Shown: positions 16,344 to 25,774, numbered from the stretch's first letter. The stretch is 64,000 bases of DNA from Acidobacteriota bacterium (GCA_003385635.1 QQUY01000002.1:496001-560000); one strand, 5' to 3'. Program-made: numbers and translations. The notes: generated from the letters alone by a model not told the origin.

Positions 16344-17396
16344 ATGAACAGAATTCAAGTTGCGGTAAACGGAAATGGCGTGATCGGAAAGCGTGTCGCG
16401 GACGCAATTGCCTTGCAAGAAGACATGCATCTGGCAGGCATTTGCGATATTTCCGCCGACTGGCGGATTAAGGTCGCATCGGCCAACGGATACGATGTTT
16501 TCTCTTTTGATGAGTCCAGCGCTGAAAAAATGAATGCAGCCGGTATCGAAGTTCAGGGCGTGCTCCAGGATTTGTTGGCAAGATCGGACATTGTTGTTGA
16601 CTGCACACCCAAAAATATCGCCGCGCATAATATCGCCCAATACAAAAAAGCGAATTTGAAACATATCGTCCATGGCGGTGAAAAACACGAGATTACGGGC
16701 CATTCATTTAGTGCTGAGAATAATTATCAAACGGCTTTCGGTCGCGAATCTACACGCGTTGTCTCCTGCAATACGACCTCGATTGTTAGAACTCTTACGG
16801 CACTAAAACGTGCGGGGCTACTCAAGAAGGCCCGAGGTACTCTATTACGTCGAGCTACTGACCCGTGGGAAAGCCATCTAGGTGGAATTATGAATACATT
16901 GGTTCCGGAGCGCGATATTCCAAGCCATCAGGGGCCCGATGCGCAAACTGTGGATCCCGATCTCGATGTGATCACCGCGGCGGTCAAAGTGCCGGAAACC
17001 TTAAGTCATCTACATTATTGGAATGTACAACTGACTCGACGAGTGACGAAAGAAACCGTATTAGAAGCACTTGCAAGTTCGACTCGGACTGCATTCATAA
17101 ACTATTCCGACGGATTGTCCGCGAATAATGCCGTCAAGGAAATGATGCTAGGCATGGGCCGTCCATACGGAGACATGTATGAAGTGGCAATTTGGGAGGA
17201 CATGCTCAAAGTCATCGACGATGAGGTGTTTTACGCCTATTTGGTCGACAACCAGGCAATCGTAATACCTGAGACTATTGACGCGATCAGGGCTCTCACG
17301 GAGCTTGAGATAAATTCAGAAAAGTCAATCAAGAAAACCAATCGCTCACTTGGTATCAGAAAGGACTTTTTTAGTAGCCAGCGATCATTTGGCTAG
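16344..17396 (+). CDS. Type II (archaeal-type) glyceraldehyde-3-phosphate dehydrogenase
   Basis: 350 residues from the ATG at 16344; a TTG two codons earlier is less likely. The N-terminal Rossmann fold (VAVNGNGVIGKRVADAI) and the catalytic segment VVSCNTTSIVRT with its nucleophilic cysteine match archaeal type II GAPDH, which is only distantly related to bacterial GapA and uses NAD(P). Archaeal-type enzymes are rare in bacteria outside transferred metal islands. Copper is known to inactivate ordinary GAPDH through its active-site thiol, so a metal-tolerant stand-in is a reasonable inference. The gene follows the membrane protein gene by 2 bases. Confidence 0.92.
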   Translation: MNRIQVAVNGNGVIGKRVADAIALQEDMHLAGICDISADWRIKVASANGYDVFSFDESSAEKMNAAGIEVQGVLQDLLARSDIVVDCTPKNIAAHNIAQYKKANLKHIVHGGEKHEITGHSFSAENNYQTAFGRESTRVVSCNTTSIVRTLTALKRAGLLKKARGTLLRRATDPWESHLGGIMNTLVPERDIPSHQGPDAQTVDPDLDVITAAVKVPETLSHLHYWNVQLTRRVTKETVLEALASSTRTAFINYSDGLSANNAVKEMMLGMGRPYGDMYEVAIWEDMLKVIDDEVFYAYLVDNQAIVIPETIDAIRALTELEINSEKSIKKTNRSLGIRKDFFSSQRSFG

Positions 17397-17414
17397 AAAA
17401 CCAACTGATTTCTA

Positions 17415-18551
17415 ATGAGATCAAAAATAGCCAGCGACCGAGTTTCTCGGAATCCGAACGAATCGACAGACAACAGTGTTTTGATAGTCGGCGGATATGG
17501 CCAGGTCGGTCAGGTGATAACGAGGGGCCTCAGCAAGTCACTACCAATTGAATTGATTGTCGCTGGCAGAAGTCTACGGCGCGCGACCAACTTTTCGAAT
17601 CAATTCGATCGGAATGTAGTCCCTGTAAGACTGGACCTCGACAATCTTTCTAATGTCGATGAGCTACTGAAAAACGTTCAGCTTGTAATAATGTGCACCG
17701 ACCAGACTAATCTTGATTTAGTTGCTCGTTGCATGAACCTTGGGATTCACTACGTAGACATTACAGCGAGCATTGGATTTATCCGAACAGTCGAGGCTCT
17801 GAATGCTGACGCACGGAGATCAGGCGCGGTCGCCGTTTTGAGTGTGGGGTTGAGCCCCGGACTTACCAATTTGCTCGCGAAGCGTTGTAAATCGAGGGTC
17901 CCCGATCTGAAGTTTGTGGACATCTTCCTGGTACTTGGTTTAGGAGATGTCCATGGCGATAGTGCGATCGATTGGATGCTGGAGAATCTTAATTCTCGAT
18001 ATTCCGTGATGGAAAAAGGGAAGCCAAAATCAGTTGGCAGTTTCCTAGAATACAAGAAAACTACATTTCCCGGCGAGAACAAAGAACAGCGAGCCTATCG
18101 ATTTAATTTCTCTGACCAACACGTAGTTGCGAGAACACTCCAGGTAAGCTCTGTTTCGACATGGCTCAGTTTTACTTCTCCCGTTGCTGGTTGGTTCATT
18201 TACCTTTTAAGAAAAACTGGTGTGAGTCGTCTATTTGATTGGCCATTAATTAGACAATTGAGTCTAAAGGCGCTCAAAGCTCTGCGTTTCGGTTCCCGGC
18301 GTTTCTCGGTTAAGGCTGAGGCAGGTGTGGATCGAAAAAAAGGATGCGAATTCGAATGTTCGGTTTCCGGCTCAGGCGAAGCTCGCGTTACAGGCTTGAT
18401 TGCAGTGAAGGTGGCGGAACAGCTCCTCAGTTCCTCGTTGCCACCCGGTGTATTTCATATAGAAGAGCTATTTGATCTGAATCAATTTGTTGACGAACTA
18501 GAGGAGTATCAAATAAGGGAAACCACTGTTCTCAAGCAGCGCAGCGTATGA
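17415..18551 (+). CDS. Saccharopine dehydrogenase-like NAD(P)-binding protein
   Basis: 378 residues. The N-terminal dinucleotide fold SVLIVGGYGQVGQVI is followed by GRSLRRA and the saccharopine-dehydrogenase-family core (YVDITASIGFIRT, GLSPGLTNLLAK). A hydrophobic patch (WLSFTSPVAGWFIYLL) in the middle suggests membrane association, as in the trans-acting enoyl reductase subgroup. The substrate is unknown. It is the last gene of the long operon, 18 bp after the GAPDH gene. Confidence 0.85.
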   Translation: MRSKIASDRVSRNPNESTDNSVLIVGGYGQVGQVITRGLSKSLPIELIVAGRSLRRATNFSNQFDRNVVPVRLDLDNLSNVDELLKNVQLVIMCTDQTNLDLVARCMNLGIHYVDITASIGFIRTVEALNADARRSGAVAVLSVGLSPGLTNLLAKRCKSRVPDLKFVDIFLVLGLGDVHGDSAIDWMLENLNSRYSVMEKGKPKSVGSFLEYKKTTFPGENKEQRAYRFNFSDQHVVARTLQVSSVSTWLSFTSPVAGWFIYLLRKTGVSRLFDWPLIRQLSLKALKALRFGSRRFSVKAEAGVDRKKGCEFECSVSGSGEARVTGLIAVKVAEQLLSSSLPPGVFHIEELFDLNQFVDELEEYQIRETTVLKQRSV

Positions 18552-18580
18552 ACCCGCACCTACAGAGCGGAGTCTGGAGC

Positions 18581-18615
18581 GTTTAATCCTGCGTTTATTT
18601 TCAGCTCTGTAATTT
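18581..18615 (+). promoter_or_regulatory. Copper-box promoter 4 (copA)
   Basis: GTTTAATC (18581-18588) and GTTTAT (18593-18598); TAATTT (18610-18615) follows 11 bp later. It lies directly upstream of the copper ATPase gene, which strongly supports a copper role for the motif. Confidence 0.65.
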
Positions 18616-18725
18616 GATCGTAAAAGTAACTGGCCGTAGAAAGCGGGAGTGTGCATAAAGCCGAGGCCGTAATTCTAGACTGCGCGGGTGAATTACAACC
18701 TGCTCATCTTTTTGCAATAGAAGCC

Positions 18726-21476
18726 ATGACAACAAAGAAAGATCCGATCTGCGGAATGTCCGTTGATCCTGCGAAAACGTCCTTTAAGACCGTCAGAGAA
18801 GATGAAACATTCTTCTTTTGCTCGCCCACCTGTCAACAGCGGTTTGAGAGTCAAACCGAGACGGTAGGGCAATCCAGGCTTCAAGATGGTGCGATAATTG
18901 GGGCATCCGGTTCTGGCGCAGAACCTAACGATTCGCCCTCAGTTACGATCAAATCAGAGAAAAGGACGGATCCCATTTGTGGCATGAAGGTGGATCCGGA
19001 GACAGCGTTCGGAACAAGCGAATTAGACGGCGAAGTTTATTACTTTTGCTCAAACACCTGTAAGACAACCTTTGAGACGAAGAACAGCAATGAGCGCGGC
19101 AGCAATCCCGATACTTTAATCCCCACCGGCGATTCTGGAACTAATCATGGTGACCTCGAGAAGCCAGAAATAAGCAAACAACTCAAAGATCCCGTGTGCG
19201 GAATGGCCGTCGAACCCGAAGCGGCTTTCGGAAAACTAGATCACGAAGGTACGACCTACTATTTTTGCTCGGCTTCTTGTAAAGCCAAATTTGAAAGTGA
19301 TCCGGATCAGTTCACCGGAGACCATGAAAGTTCTGCGCAGCATTTAGTTACTGAAGGCGTTGAATATACATGCCCAATGCACCCTGAAATTGTTCAGGAC
19401 AAACCCGGAAGCTGTCCTATATGCGGAATGGCATTAGAACCCCGCATGCTGGCAACCGACAAGGAAGACACATCGGAACTGGACGACATGACGAGGCGCT
19501 TTTGGGTAAGTGCGGTCCTGTCGCTCCCTGTGTTCTTAAGCGCAATGGCTGCAGAGTTTTGGCCTGAATCGATGGCTAAAATAATTGCTCCGAACACGCG
19601 GCAGTGGGTCGAGATGGTTTTGGCGACACCTGCCGTTGTTTGGGGAGGCTGGCCGTTTTATGTGCGTTGCTGGCAATCGATCGTCAACCGCAGCCTGAAT
19701 ATGTTCACGTTGATTGGAATTGGAGTTGGAATAGCGTGGATTTACAGCGTTATAGGAACGGTATTTCCCCGTATGTTCCCCGCGGACGTATTCAATGACA
19801 TGGGAGTCGTCCCTGTCTATTTTGAAGCGGCAGCGGTAATCACCACACTCGTGCTCCTTGGACAGGTCATGGAACTGCGTGCGCGGAGCCAGACGAATGC
19901 GGCGATCAAGTTGTTACTGGGACTTGCTCCGAATACGGCGCGGGTCATCAGGCCGGACGGGACTGAAGAAGACATCCCTCTTGAACAAGTTCAGTTGGGT
20001 GATAAGCTTCGAATCCGGCCTGGAGAGAAGATCCCCGTCGACGGGACGGTCATAGAGGGAGAGAGTCACGTTGACGAATCGATGGTCACCGGTGAACCTT
20101 TGCCCGAGAAGAAGAAGAAGGGTGAAGCGCTGATTGGTGCAACTGTCAACGGCACCGGTAGCCTTGTAATGCGCGCTGAGAAGGTTGGCGCTGACACCCT
20201 TTTATCCCAGATCGTAAGAATGGTGGCTGATGCTCAGAGATCCCGGGCACCCATTCAAAAGCTCGTCGACACAGTTTCCAGCTACTTTGTGCCCGCGGTC
20301 ATCGTTGTATCGATCATCACTTTCATTGTTTGGTCGATCTGGGGACCGGAACCAGCACTCGCCTTTGCCGTAATAAATGCAGTTGCCGTGTTAATAATCG
20401 CCTGTCCCTGCGCCCTTGGTCTTGCGACTCCGATGTCGATTATGGTTGGAACCGGAAAAGGGGCAATGATGGGAGTGCTTATCAAGAATGCGGAAGCACT
20501 TGAGGTAATGCGTAAAGTTGACACACTGGTGGTAGACAAAACCGGAACGCTCACAGAGGGGAAGCCTGCACTTGTGGCAGTCAATGCTGCGGAAGGATTT
20601 GATGAAGAAAGATGCCTCCGCATCGCCGCAACACTTGAGAAGAACAGCGAGCATCCGTTGGCAGAAGCAATTGTTAGAGGAGCTGAATCCCGGGGTCTCG
20701 AACTGTCGTCTCCCGATGATTTTCAATCGGTTACCGGAAAGGGTGTGGTGGGAAATGTGGAGGGTTCTCGAGTTGCGCTCGGCAATCGAAAGCTCCTTGA
20801 GAGCCAGCAGATTGACGTCCTCGATTTTGTTGAAAAAGCCGATAAACAACGCTCTCAGGGTCAAACCGTGATGTTTCTTGCGATTGAGGGAAAACTGGCC
20901 GCCTTGATCGGGGTCGCCGATCCGATAAAGGGGTCTACTCCTGAGGCCATTAGAGATCTTCATGCTGAAGGAATACAGGTAATGATGCTCACGGGTGATA
21001 GCCGCAAAACCGCTGAGGCAGTCGCTTCTAAGTTAGACATCGATCAGGTTGTCGCGGAGGTATTGCCGGACGAGAAGGCGGCAATCGTCAAGAAGTTTCA
21101 GGACGAAGGAAGGCTCGTTGCTATGGCGGGCGATGGAATTAATGACGCTCCGGCTTTGGCTCAGTCACATGTTGGAATCGCGATGGGCACCGGCACCGAT
21201 GTTGCGATGGAAAGCGCGGGCGTGACGCTAATAAAAGGTGACCTTCGGGGAATTGTCAGAGCCCGGCGATTGAGCCGTGAAACCATGAAGAACATAAGGC
21301 AGAATCTGTTCTTCGCGTTTATCTATAACACCCTCGGTGTACCGGTAGCAGCAGGAGTTCTGTATCCGTTCTTCGGAATACTACTATCACCGATTATCGC
21401 GGCGGCGGCCATGAGTTTTAGCTCGGTTTCCGTGATCTTCAATGCGTTGCGGTTAAGGCGATTTAAGGTCGATTAA
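18726..21476 (+). CDS. copA: Cu(I)-exporting P1B-1-type ATPase with three YHS domains
   Basis: 916 residues from the ATG at 18726; a GTG at 18651 with a GGGAG ribosome site would add 25 residues and cannot be excluded. The usual CxxC HMA domains are replaced by three tandem YHS modules (each DPxCGM...YFC/FFC...C, roughly 4-40, 82-120, 157-195), then a heavy-metal-binding YTCPMHPEI...CPICGM module (about 220-248). The P-type core follows: [13 protein letters not shown] in helix 6 (IIACPCALG), DKTGTL phosphorylation site, HP locus (SEHPLAEA), [10 protein letters not shown] hinge and the class-1B-1 [13 protein letters not shown] helix 8, which selects Cu(I). It exports copper from the cytoplasm. 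Confidence 0.95.
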   Translation: MTTKKDPICGMSVDPAKTSFKTVREDETFFFCSPTCQQRFESQTETVGQSRLQDGAIIGASGSGAEPNDSPSVTIKSEKRTDPICGMKVDPETAFGTSELDGEVYYFCSNTCKTTFETKNSNERGSNPDTLIPTGDSGTNHGDLEKPEISKQLKDPVCGMAVEPEAAFGKLDHEGTTYYFCSASCKAKFESDPDQFTGDHESSAQHLVTEGVEYTCPMHPEIVQDKPGSCPICGMALEPRMLATDKEDTSELDDMTRRFWVSAVLSLPVFLSAMAAEFWPESMAKIIAPNTRQWVEMVLATPAVVWGGWPFYVRCWQSIVNRSLNMFTLIGIGVGIAWIYSVIGTVFPRMFPADVFNDMGVVPVYFEAAAVITTLVLLGQVMELRARSQTNAAIKLLLGLAPNTARVIRPDGTEEDIPLEQVQLGDKLRIRPGEKIPVDGTVIEGESHVDESMVTGEPLPEKKKKGEALIGATVNGTGSLVMRAEKVGADTLLSQIVRMVADAQRSRAPIQKLVDTVSSYFVPAVIVVSIITFIVWSIWGPEPALAFAVINAVAVLIIACPCALGLATPMSIMVGTGKGAMMGVLIKNAEALEVMRKVDTLVVDKTGTLTEGKPALVAVNAAEGFDEERCLRIAATLEKNSEHPLAEAIVRGAESRGLELSSPDDFQSVTGKGVVGNVEGSRVALGNRKLLESQQIDVLDFVEKADKQRSQGQTVMFLAIEGKLAALIGVADPIKGSTPEAIRDLHAEGIQVMMLTGDSRKTAEAVASKLDIDQVVAEVLPDEKAAIVKKFQDEGRLVAMAGDGINDAPALAQSHVGIAMGTGTDVAMESAGVTLIKGDLRGIVRARRLSRETMKNIRQNLFFAFIYNTLGVPVAAGVLYPFFGILLSPIIAAAAMSFSSVSVIFNALRLRRFKVD

Positions 21477-21593
21477 ACCTCTTCAATAGTTATCTCAATC
21501 TGTGGGTTCGCAAGGGTAATGCCTGTTCAACATTGCGAGCCCTATTTATGTTCGCAGTGGTGGACTCGCTTTTCCATCTTCCTCATCCGGACC

Positions 21594-21628
21594 CTTTAAT
21601 CCCCGATTTATCTAGCAGTCAATATTAT
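21594..21628 (+). promoter_or_regulatory. Copper-box promoter 5
   Basis: CTTTAATC (21594-21601), ATTTAT (21606-21611) and, 11 bp on, TATTAT (21623-21628). It precedes the small basic protein and the isoprenylcysteine-methyltransferase-like gene. Together with the copA tail this accounts for the 21477-21734 gap, where I see no gene. Confidence 0.55.
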
Positions 21629-21734
21629 GAGCCTTACTAGGGTCGGGTCAGAAGTTTGGGGATTCGCTCTTGGATTTTCAAGCGACCTATATATGAGTAG
21701 AACTCAAGTGATCCAAAGAAGAGCAACTAACAAA

Positions 21735-21932
21735 ATGAAGATTCGAATTGTCAAAAGGGACGAGGTCCAAACCGCGAAAAGCGAACGGAAAAGCGCGATT
21801 CAGCACAGAGAAGACCGGAGAAAGATTTCGAGAACTGTTTCCGCCTGGGTTGAGGAATTCCAACTGCGGCGTAGAAAAGAGTCGCAGGGTCAAGTTATTT
21901 CCTTTTTCCTTGAGCAGAAGGCCATTAACTAG
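21735..21932 (+). CDS. Small basic protein of unknown function
   Basis: 65 residues from the ATG at 21735. A longer reading from 21627 overlaps the predicted transcription start, so the shorter form is preferred. The protein is very rich in Arg/Lys with scattered Glu (REDRRKISRTVSAWVEEFQLRRRK) and looks like one or two amphipathic helices. The family is not recognised. It lies 28 bp before the methyltransferase gene, behind copper-box 5. Confidence 0.55.
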   Translation: MKIRIVKRDEVQTAKSERKSAIQHREDRRKISRTVSAWVEEFQLRRRKESQGQVISFFLEQKAIN

Positions 21933-21960
21933 GCCCGGCAAGTTTCGAAGGAGAAGATGA

Positions 21961-22635
21961 ATGCACGGTTACGATGAATATGCATATGGGATGTGGGTAG
22001 TAGTTGCGTTCAATATCGCAATTTTTTTGTTCTTTACCCTTGGCTTTCTGAAACCAAGGGGAGGCCAACAATGGCGAAGCATGGGCGTCGTAATCGCTTT
22101 CATCGTAGCGCTGTTCGCTGAAATGTACGGATTCCCGTTAACGATCTACCTTTTGGTTGGCTGGCTTGGTAGCGCTTATCCAGCATTGCAGCCATTTTCA
22201 CATAAATTCGGCCATCTGTGGGTAGTTGTGCTGGGCGGTTCGACAGCAGCATGGGTTCTCGTTATGGGCCTGAGCATTATTGTACTGCTCGCCGGATACA
22301 CGCTCTTATCTAAGGGTTGGACACAGATCCATGGTGCACAAGGAAGACTTGTAACAGATGGGATCTATGCATATGTACGACATCCGCAGTATACCGGCCT
22401 GTTTCTGGTTATTCTCGGATTCCTAATCCAGTGGCCAACGCTTCTTACCGTGCTAATGGCGCCAATACTGGTAATTGCCTATGTGAAACTCGCCAGAAGC
22501 GAGGAGCGGCGCGCGTTAAACGAGTTCGGAGTGAAGTACAAAGAGTATATGGAGCAAACACCTGCCTCGTTCTTTCCTCCTTTGAGACTTTGGAAGGAAT
22601 TCCTGTTTGTGAAGGTTCCAAGACAAGCAACCTAA
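21961..22635 (+). CDS. Isoprenylcysteine carboxyl methyltransferase-family membrane protein
   Basis: 224 residues with five or so membrane helices. The C-terminal signature GIYAYVRHPQYTGLFLVILGF followed by EERRALNEFGVKYKEYMEQTP matches the ICMT/PEMT group of membrane SAM-dependent methyltransferases. Bacteria rarely prenylate proteins, so the substrate is more likely a lipid or small molecule. Copies are frequent in heavy-metal islands. An AAGGAGAAG ribosome site sits directly before the ATG. Confidence 0.88.
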   Translation: MHGYDEYAYGMWVVVAFNIAIFLFFTLGFLKPRGGQQWRSMGVVIAFIVALFAEMYGFPLTIYLLVGWLGSAYPALQPFSHKFGHLWVVVLGGSTAAWVLVMGLSIIVLLAGYTLLSKGWTQIHGAQGRLVTDGIYAYVRHPQYTGLFLVILGFLIQWPTLLTVLMAPILVIAYVKLARSEERRALNEFGVKYKEYMEQTPASFFPPLRLWKEFLFVKVPRQAT

Positions 22636-22726
22636 GATGGTGTCCATGCACTGCCCCGTCCCAGCAAACAGGGTTAAAGATGGCGTTCTGCAGCCTTCCA
22701 CAATCAACAAAGTTTTCGTTATTTCT

Positions 22727-22761
22727 GTTTAATCTTCGGTTTAACTTACAGTTGCTAATTT
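22727..22761 (+). promoter_or_regulatory. Copper-box promoter 6
   Basis: GTTTAATC (22727-22734), GTTTAA (22739-22744) and, 11 bp on, TAATTT (22756-22761). It precedes the exported Met/His-rich protein at 22905 and the third DUF5676 gene. Confidence 0.6.
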
Positions 22762-22904
22762 TTACTCATTGATAAGTAAGCTGATGAAGGATGTCGATCC
22801 GGATTCGAGTTCTCATGCAATTTGGGGAATGCCGATATTTTCCGAACGGCATGGCTTATAGAACAAAATTAATGATTCGAAAATTCTTAATGGAGATTAA
22901 AACG

Positions 22905-23453
22905 ATGAAGTTCAAGATAATGTTAGTTGGTTTGGTAGCAGTACTTATGTTCATAGTGAGCACTGATTCTTATGCTCAGGGCGACGCCAAGATGGCGATG
23001 CACAAGTCAGACAAGAGCCCAATGTCGGAAATGATGAATAGCTCCCATCACAAAATGGGTATGGCTTATCGTAAGAATCTGAACACTCTTGCGACAACCT
23101 TGGTCGATCTTTCGACGGGTACTGACGCCGTCAATCATGACTTGGTAAAAGCGATTGTGGCTGATATCAAGAATGCTTCCGGCATGATGAATCGGATTCA
23201 CATGGATCACATGGGCAAGATGAAACCCGAGATGAAATCGAAAATGGCTCCAATGATGGAGAAAATGAAAACAAAAAGGGAGAAGCTTGCAAACCACATA
23301 AAGGCACTGGAAACGGCGGCAAACACCGATGCGTTTGACATGAAAGAAATCGGAATGCATGCTGCTGCGATTGCCGAACTAACAAGCTCTCACGACATGA
23401 AGCGGAAGCATAAAGAGAAGATGAAAATGGATGGAATGAATCGGGACAAGTAG
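22905..23453 (+). CDS. Exported Met/His-rich metal-binding protein
   Basis: 182 residues from the ATG at 22905 (GGAG about 11 bases upstream). A signal peptide (1-27, ending near DSYAQG) is followed by a helical domain with 25-30 methionines and many histidines: KMAMHKSDKSPMSEMMNSSHHKMGM, MMNRIHMDHMGKMKPEM, HKEKMKMDGM. Met/His motifs of this kind bind Cu(I)/Cu(II) in the periplasm (CusF, PcoE, CopC-like roles). The even spacing of charged residues suggests a four-helix bundle. No defined family is recognised. Likely a periplasmic copper buffer. Confidence 0.8.
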   Translation: MKFKIMLVGLVAVLMFIVSTDSYAQGDAKMAMHKSDKSPMSEMMNSSHHKMGMAYRKNLNTLATTLVDLSTGTDAVNHDLVKAIVADIKNASGMMNRIHMDHMGKMKPEMKSKMAPMMEKMKTKREKLANHIKALETAANTDAFDMKEIGMHAAAIAELTSSHDMKRKHKEKMKMDGMNRDK

Positions 23454-23499
23454 ATATTACTCCGCCATCCGACTCTGCAAAATACTTTAAGGAGGTCCA

Positions 23500-23757
23500 A
23501 TGAAAATCAAAGCGATTCCTTTTGCGATTGCAACCGCACTTACTGCTGTGATCTTGTGGGTCGTGTGCAGTGTACTGGTGTTCGCGATGCCAGATCAGAT
23601 GATGGGTATGTCGGGAAACATGATCCATGCGAATCTTTCTGAAATGAGATGGGATCTTTCTATAACAGGACTAATGATCGGATTGATCGCTTGGGGGGTA
23701 TTCGCGGGAGTGTTCGGATGGTTCCTGGCGGTAGTCTACAATTTACTGAACAAATAG
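23500..23757 (+). CDS. DUF5676-family membrane protein, copy 3
   Basis: 85 residues: helix 1 (IATALTAVILWVVCSVLVFAM), a Met-rich connector (DQMMGMSGNMIH) and a final helix ending in WFLAVVYNLLNK. It has the same architecture as the genes at 8586 and 14115, but the connector is the most Met-rich, in line with its neighbour. AAGGAGG lies 5-11 bases before the ATG. It is closed off by the terminator at 23778. Confidence 0.8.
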   Translation: MKIKAIPFAIATALTAVILWVVCSVLVFAMPDQMMGMSGNMIHANLSEMRWDLSITGLMIGLIAWGVFAGVFGWFLAVVYNLLNK

Positions 23758-23777
23758 CGATTCAATTTGATCGTGGG

Positions 23778-23819
23778 CAGCCGCTTCCTTGAACTAAAGA
23801 GACGGCTGTCGATTTTTTT
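23778..23819 (+). terminator. Rho-independent terminator
   Basis: CAGCCG (23778-23783) pairs with CGGCTG (23803-23808), and a run of seven T follows at 23813-23819. It ends the 22905-23757 unit. Confidence 0.75.
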
Positions 23820-23846
23820 GCCGGCTATTTAAGCTTTCTAACGACT

Positions 23847-24401
23847 ATGAAGAACCTACTATTAATCCTCAGTTTTGTTATTGTGTCTGGGCTTACGCTT
23901 GTAGGGTGCTCAGATTTATCCGGTGAACCACCAGCCGCAAAAACTGATTCCGAAAGCTCTGAACCGGTCGATCGGACCGAATTAAAAGACCAGCCCACAG
24001 CTAAACCGAAGGAGAAAACTGCAAGTTCGACAAAGATTACCGTCTATAAGTCACCAACCTGCGGTTGTTGTACTTCATGGGAGTCTCATCTGGAGGATAA
24101 TGGCTTTGTCGTTAGTTCCAATTCGACGGATAAAATGACCGAGATCAGACAGCGATTCAACGTACCGCGATCGTTGAGTTCCTGCCACACCGCGATTATT
24201 GATGGCTATGTGATCGAGGGTCATGTGCCTGCAGCTGATATCAAAAAACTGCTCAGTGAGCGACCGGAATTAGTAGGTTTGGCGGCACCCGGAATGCCTA
24301 AGGACTCCCCGGGAATGCAGCCTAAGGATGAGGAGCCAAAGGGTTACGACGTACTAAGCTTTGATAAGAACGGTAATACAGACGTTTTTACTTCTTATTG
24401 A
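23847..24401 (+). CDS. DUF411-family metal-binding lipoprotein (CopG-like)
   Basis: 184 residues. The lipoprotein signal ends in LTLVGC (Cys at about 21), then comes a Ser/Lys/Pro-rich linker (25-70) and a DUF411 domain: ITVYKSPTCGCCTSWESHLEDNGF with a CGCC thioredoxin-like pocket, VPRSLSSCHTAIIDGYVIEGHVPA, and PGMPKDSPGM. DUF411 proteins (CopG) accompany Cu resistance operons and bind or reduce copper in the periplasm. It follows a terminator, so it likely has its own promoter. The island's own Lgt-like enzyme may lipidate it. Confidence 0.9.
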   Translation: MKNLLLILSFVIVSGLTLVGCSDLSGEPPAAKTDSESSEPVDRTELKDQPTAKPKEKTASSTKITVYKSPTCGCCTSWESHLEDNGFVVSSNSTDKMTEIRQRFNVPRSLSSCHTAIIDGYVIEGHVPAADIKKLLSERPELVGLAAPGMPKDSPGMQPKDEEPKGYDVLSFDKNGNTDVFTSY

Positions 24402-24729
24402 CCAGACCGACTCCCAGTTAAGCTCCGAGGCCTGTTTCGATTTCGTTCTGTTCAATGGGTCGTGTCTCATGCCCTTTGCTTTTGATATTTCAGAACATTT
24501 GGATTGGTTCGTCCTTCTCTGCCTCCCGCTCATTCCTATGGCAATTCTCTACTCAGCGAAATGATTAGGAACAACTTAAGACTCTTCTAAAGCCTGGCGA
24601 CGAAACTCACGTGTGCTCACATTTGTGAAATTTTGCCAATATTACACGTTTTTTAATTGCGGGCTGATGCTCAGAAGATTTGGGCCGGAAAAGAGTTTCA
24701 TAGACAGAAAGTAGCTGGAAGTTAATCGA
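24402..24729. other. Intergenic gap without a convincing gene
   Basis: 328 bases. A short open frame here (up to 24564) overlaps the end of the DUF411 gene and has no ribosome site, so I leave it out. TTTTTTAATTGCGGG near 24650 faintly resembles half of the copper box. Nothing else stands out. Confidence 0.4.
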
Positions 24730-25770
24730 ATGAAAAATGTTGAGGCAAAGCTTCATCCAATGAGCAAAGTGGCTCGCGTTAATCTTGACACAAGGATCAG
24801 CGGAGAGATTGCAAACGATCGATTAAAACTAGTCGAAGCCCGATGCTGTTTATGCGAGACCGAAGAAGCTAAATCAATTGCAACCGGCGAAGACTTTGAG
24901 TACCTGACGAGCGATGACAGCTTTGAAGTTTCGCAGTGCCAACTATGTTCATTGGTTTATCTAAACCCCCGTCCCGACATTTCCGAATTCGAAAGAATTT
25001 ATCCGCCTGAGTATCACGCCTTTGAATTTTCTGAACAAGAATTTGGTCTCGTCTATAGGATCCGCCGCAAGTTGGAAGCGAAAAGGTTGTTGAGATGGTG
25101 CACAGGGCTCAAGCAAAAAGCGCGGATACTCGACGTTGGTTGCGGAGATGGTTTTCACCTAGGCCTGCTTGAAGAATTTGGCGAAGAATCGTGGGAACTT
25201 GAAGGTATCGATCTGGATCAGAGAGCGGTCGATATCGGGAGAAAACAAGGCCTGAACATTCGTCACGGTTCGTTAGAAACTCTCCAAATGCCCGAATCCC
25301 ATTACGATCTTATTATTCTCGTCCAAACCCTGGAACACGTAGCCGAGCCCGTTGAACTCCTACAGAAGATCCGATCGCTGCTGAGACCAGGCGGCAGACT
25401 TGTCGTGGTAACGGACAACACGAGATCTCTGGATTTCCGCTTGTTCAAAGGGCGATACTGGGGCGGGTATCACTTTCCCCGACATTGGTATCTATTTAAC
25501 CCATCAACGATAAGGAATTTGGCTGAGATCACAGATTTTACTGTTGATCGCCTGACGACCCAGGTAAGCCCGGTCAACTGGACCTATTCGATCCACAATT
25601 GGCTCGTCGACCGTAAAGCACCAAGCTGGTTACGCAGTTTCTTCAGTCTTCGGTCACCAATAGCCCTTAGTTTCTTCACCGTGTTTGACTTGCTCAATCA
25701 GTTGCTTGGCCGGGGCGCTCTGATCAATGCAACTCTTTGCCGTCCCGTCGAACCTGTTCCAAAGCCATAA
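24730..25770 (+). CDS. SAM-dependent methyltransferase with N-terminal zinc-finger-like region
   Basis: 346 residues. Two CxxC pairs (CCLCET about residue 39, CQLCSL about 77) form a treble-clef-like zinc site before a class I methyltransferase core: ILDVGCGDGFHLGLL, GIDLDQRAVDIG, LIILVQTLEHVAEP and LLRPGGRLVVVTDN. The C-terminal region (FPRHWYLFNPSTIRNLAE) is typical of Methyltransf_23 enzymes acting on sugars or secondary metabolites. It ends 4 bp before the FAD enzyme, with which it probably shares a pathway. Substrate unknown. Confidence 0.87.
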   Translation: MKNVEAKLHPMSKVARVNLDTRISGEIANDRLKLVEARCCLCETEEAKSIATGEDFEYLTSDDSFEVSQCQLCSLVYLNPRPDISEFERIYPPEYHAFEFSEQEFGLVYRIRRKLEAKRLLRWCTGLKQKARILDVGCGDGFHLGLLEEFGEESWELEGIDLDQRAVDIGRKQGLNIRHGSLETLQMPESHYDLIILVQTLEHVAEPVELLQKIRSLLRPGGRLVVVTDNTRSLDFRLFKGRYWGGYHFPRHWYLFNPSTIRNLAEITDFTVDRLTTQVSPVNWTYSIHNWLVDRKAPSWLRSFFSLRSPIALSFFTVFDLLNQLLGRGALINATLCRPVEPVPKP

Positions 25771-25774
25771 GCCT

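Noticed and set aside
24361-24564. Possible 67-residue membrane peptide
   Set aside because: Its start is inside the DUF411 gene and there is no ribosome site; only the last 25 residues look hydrophobic.
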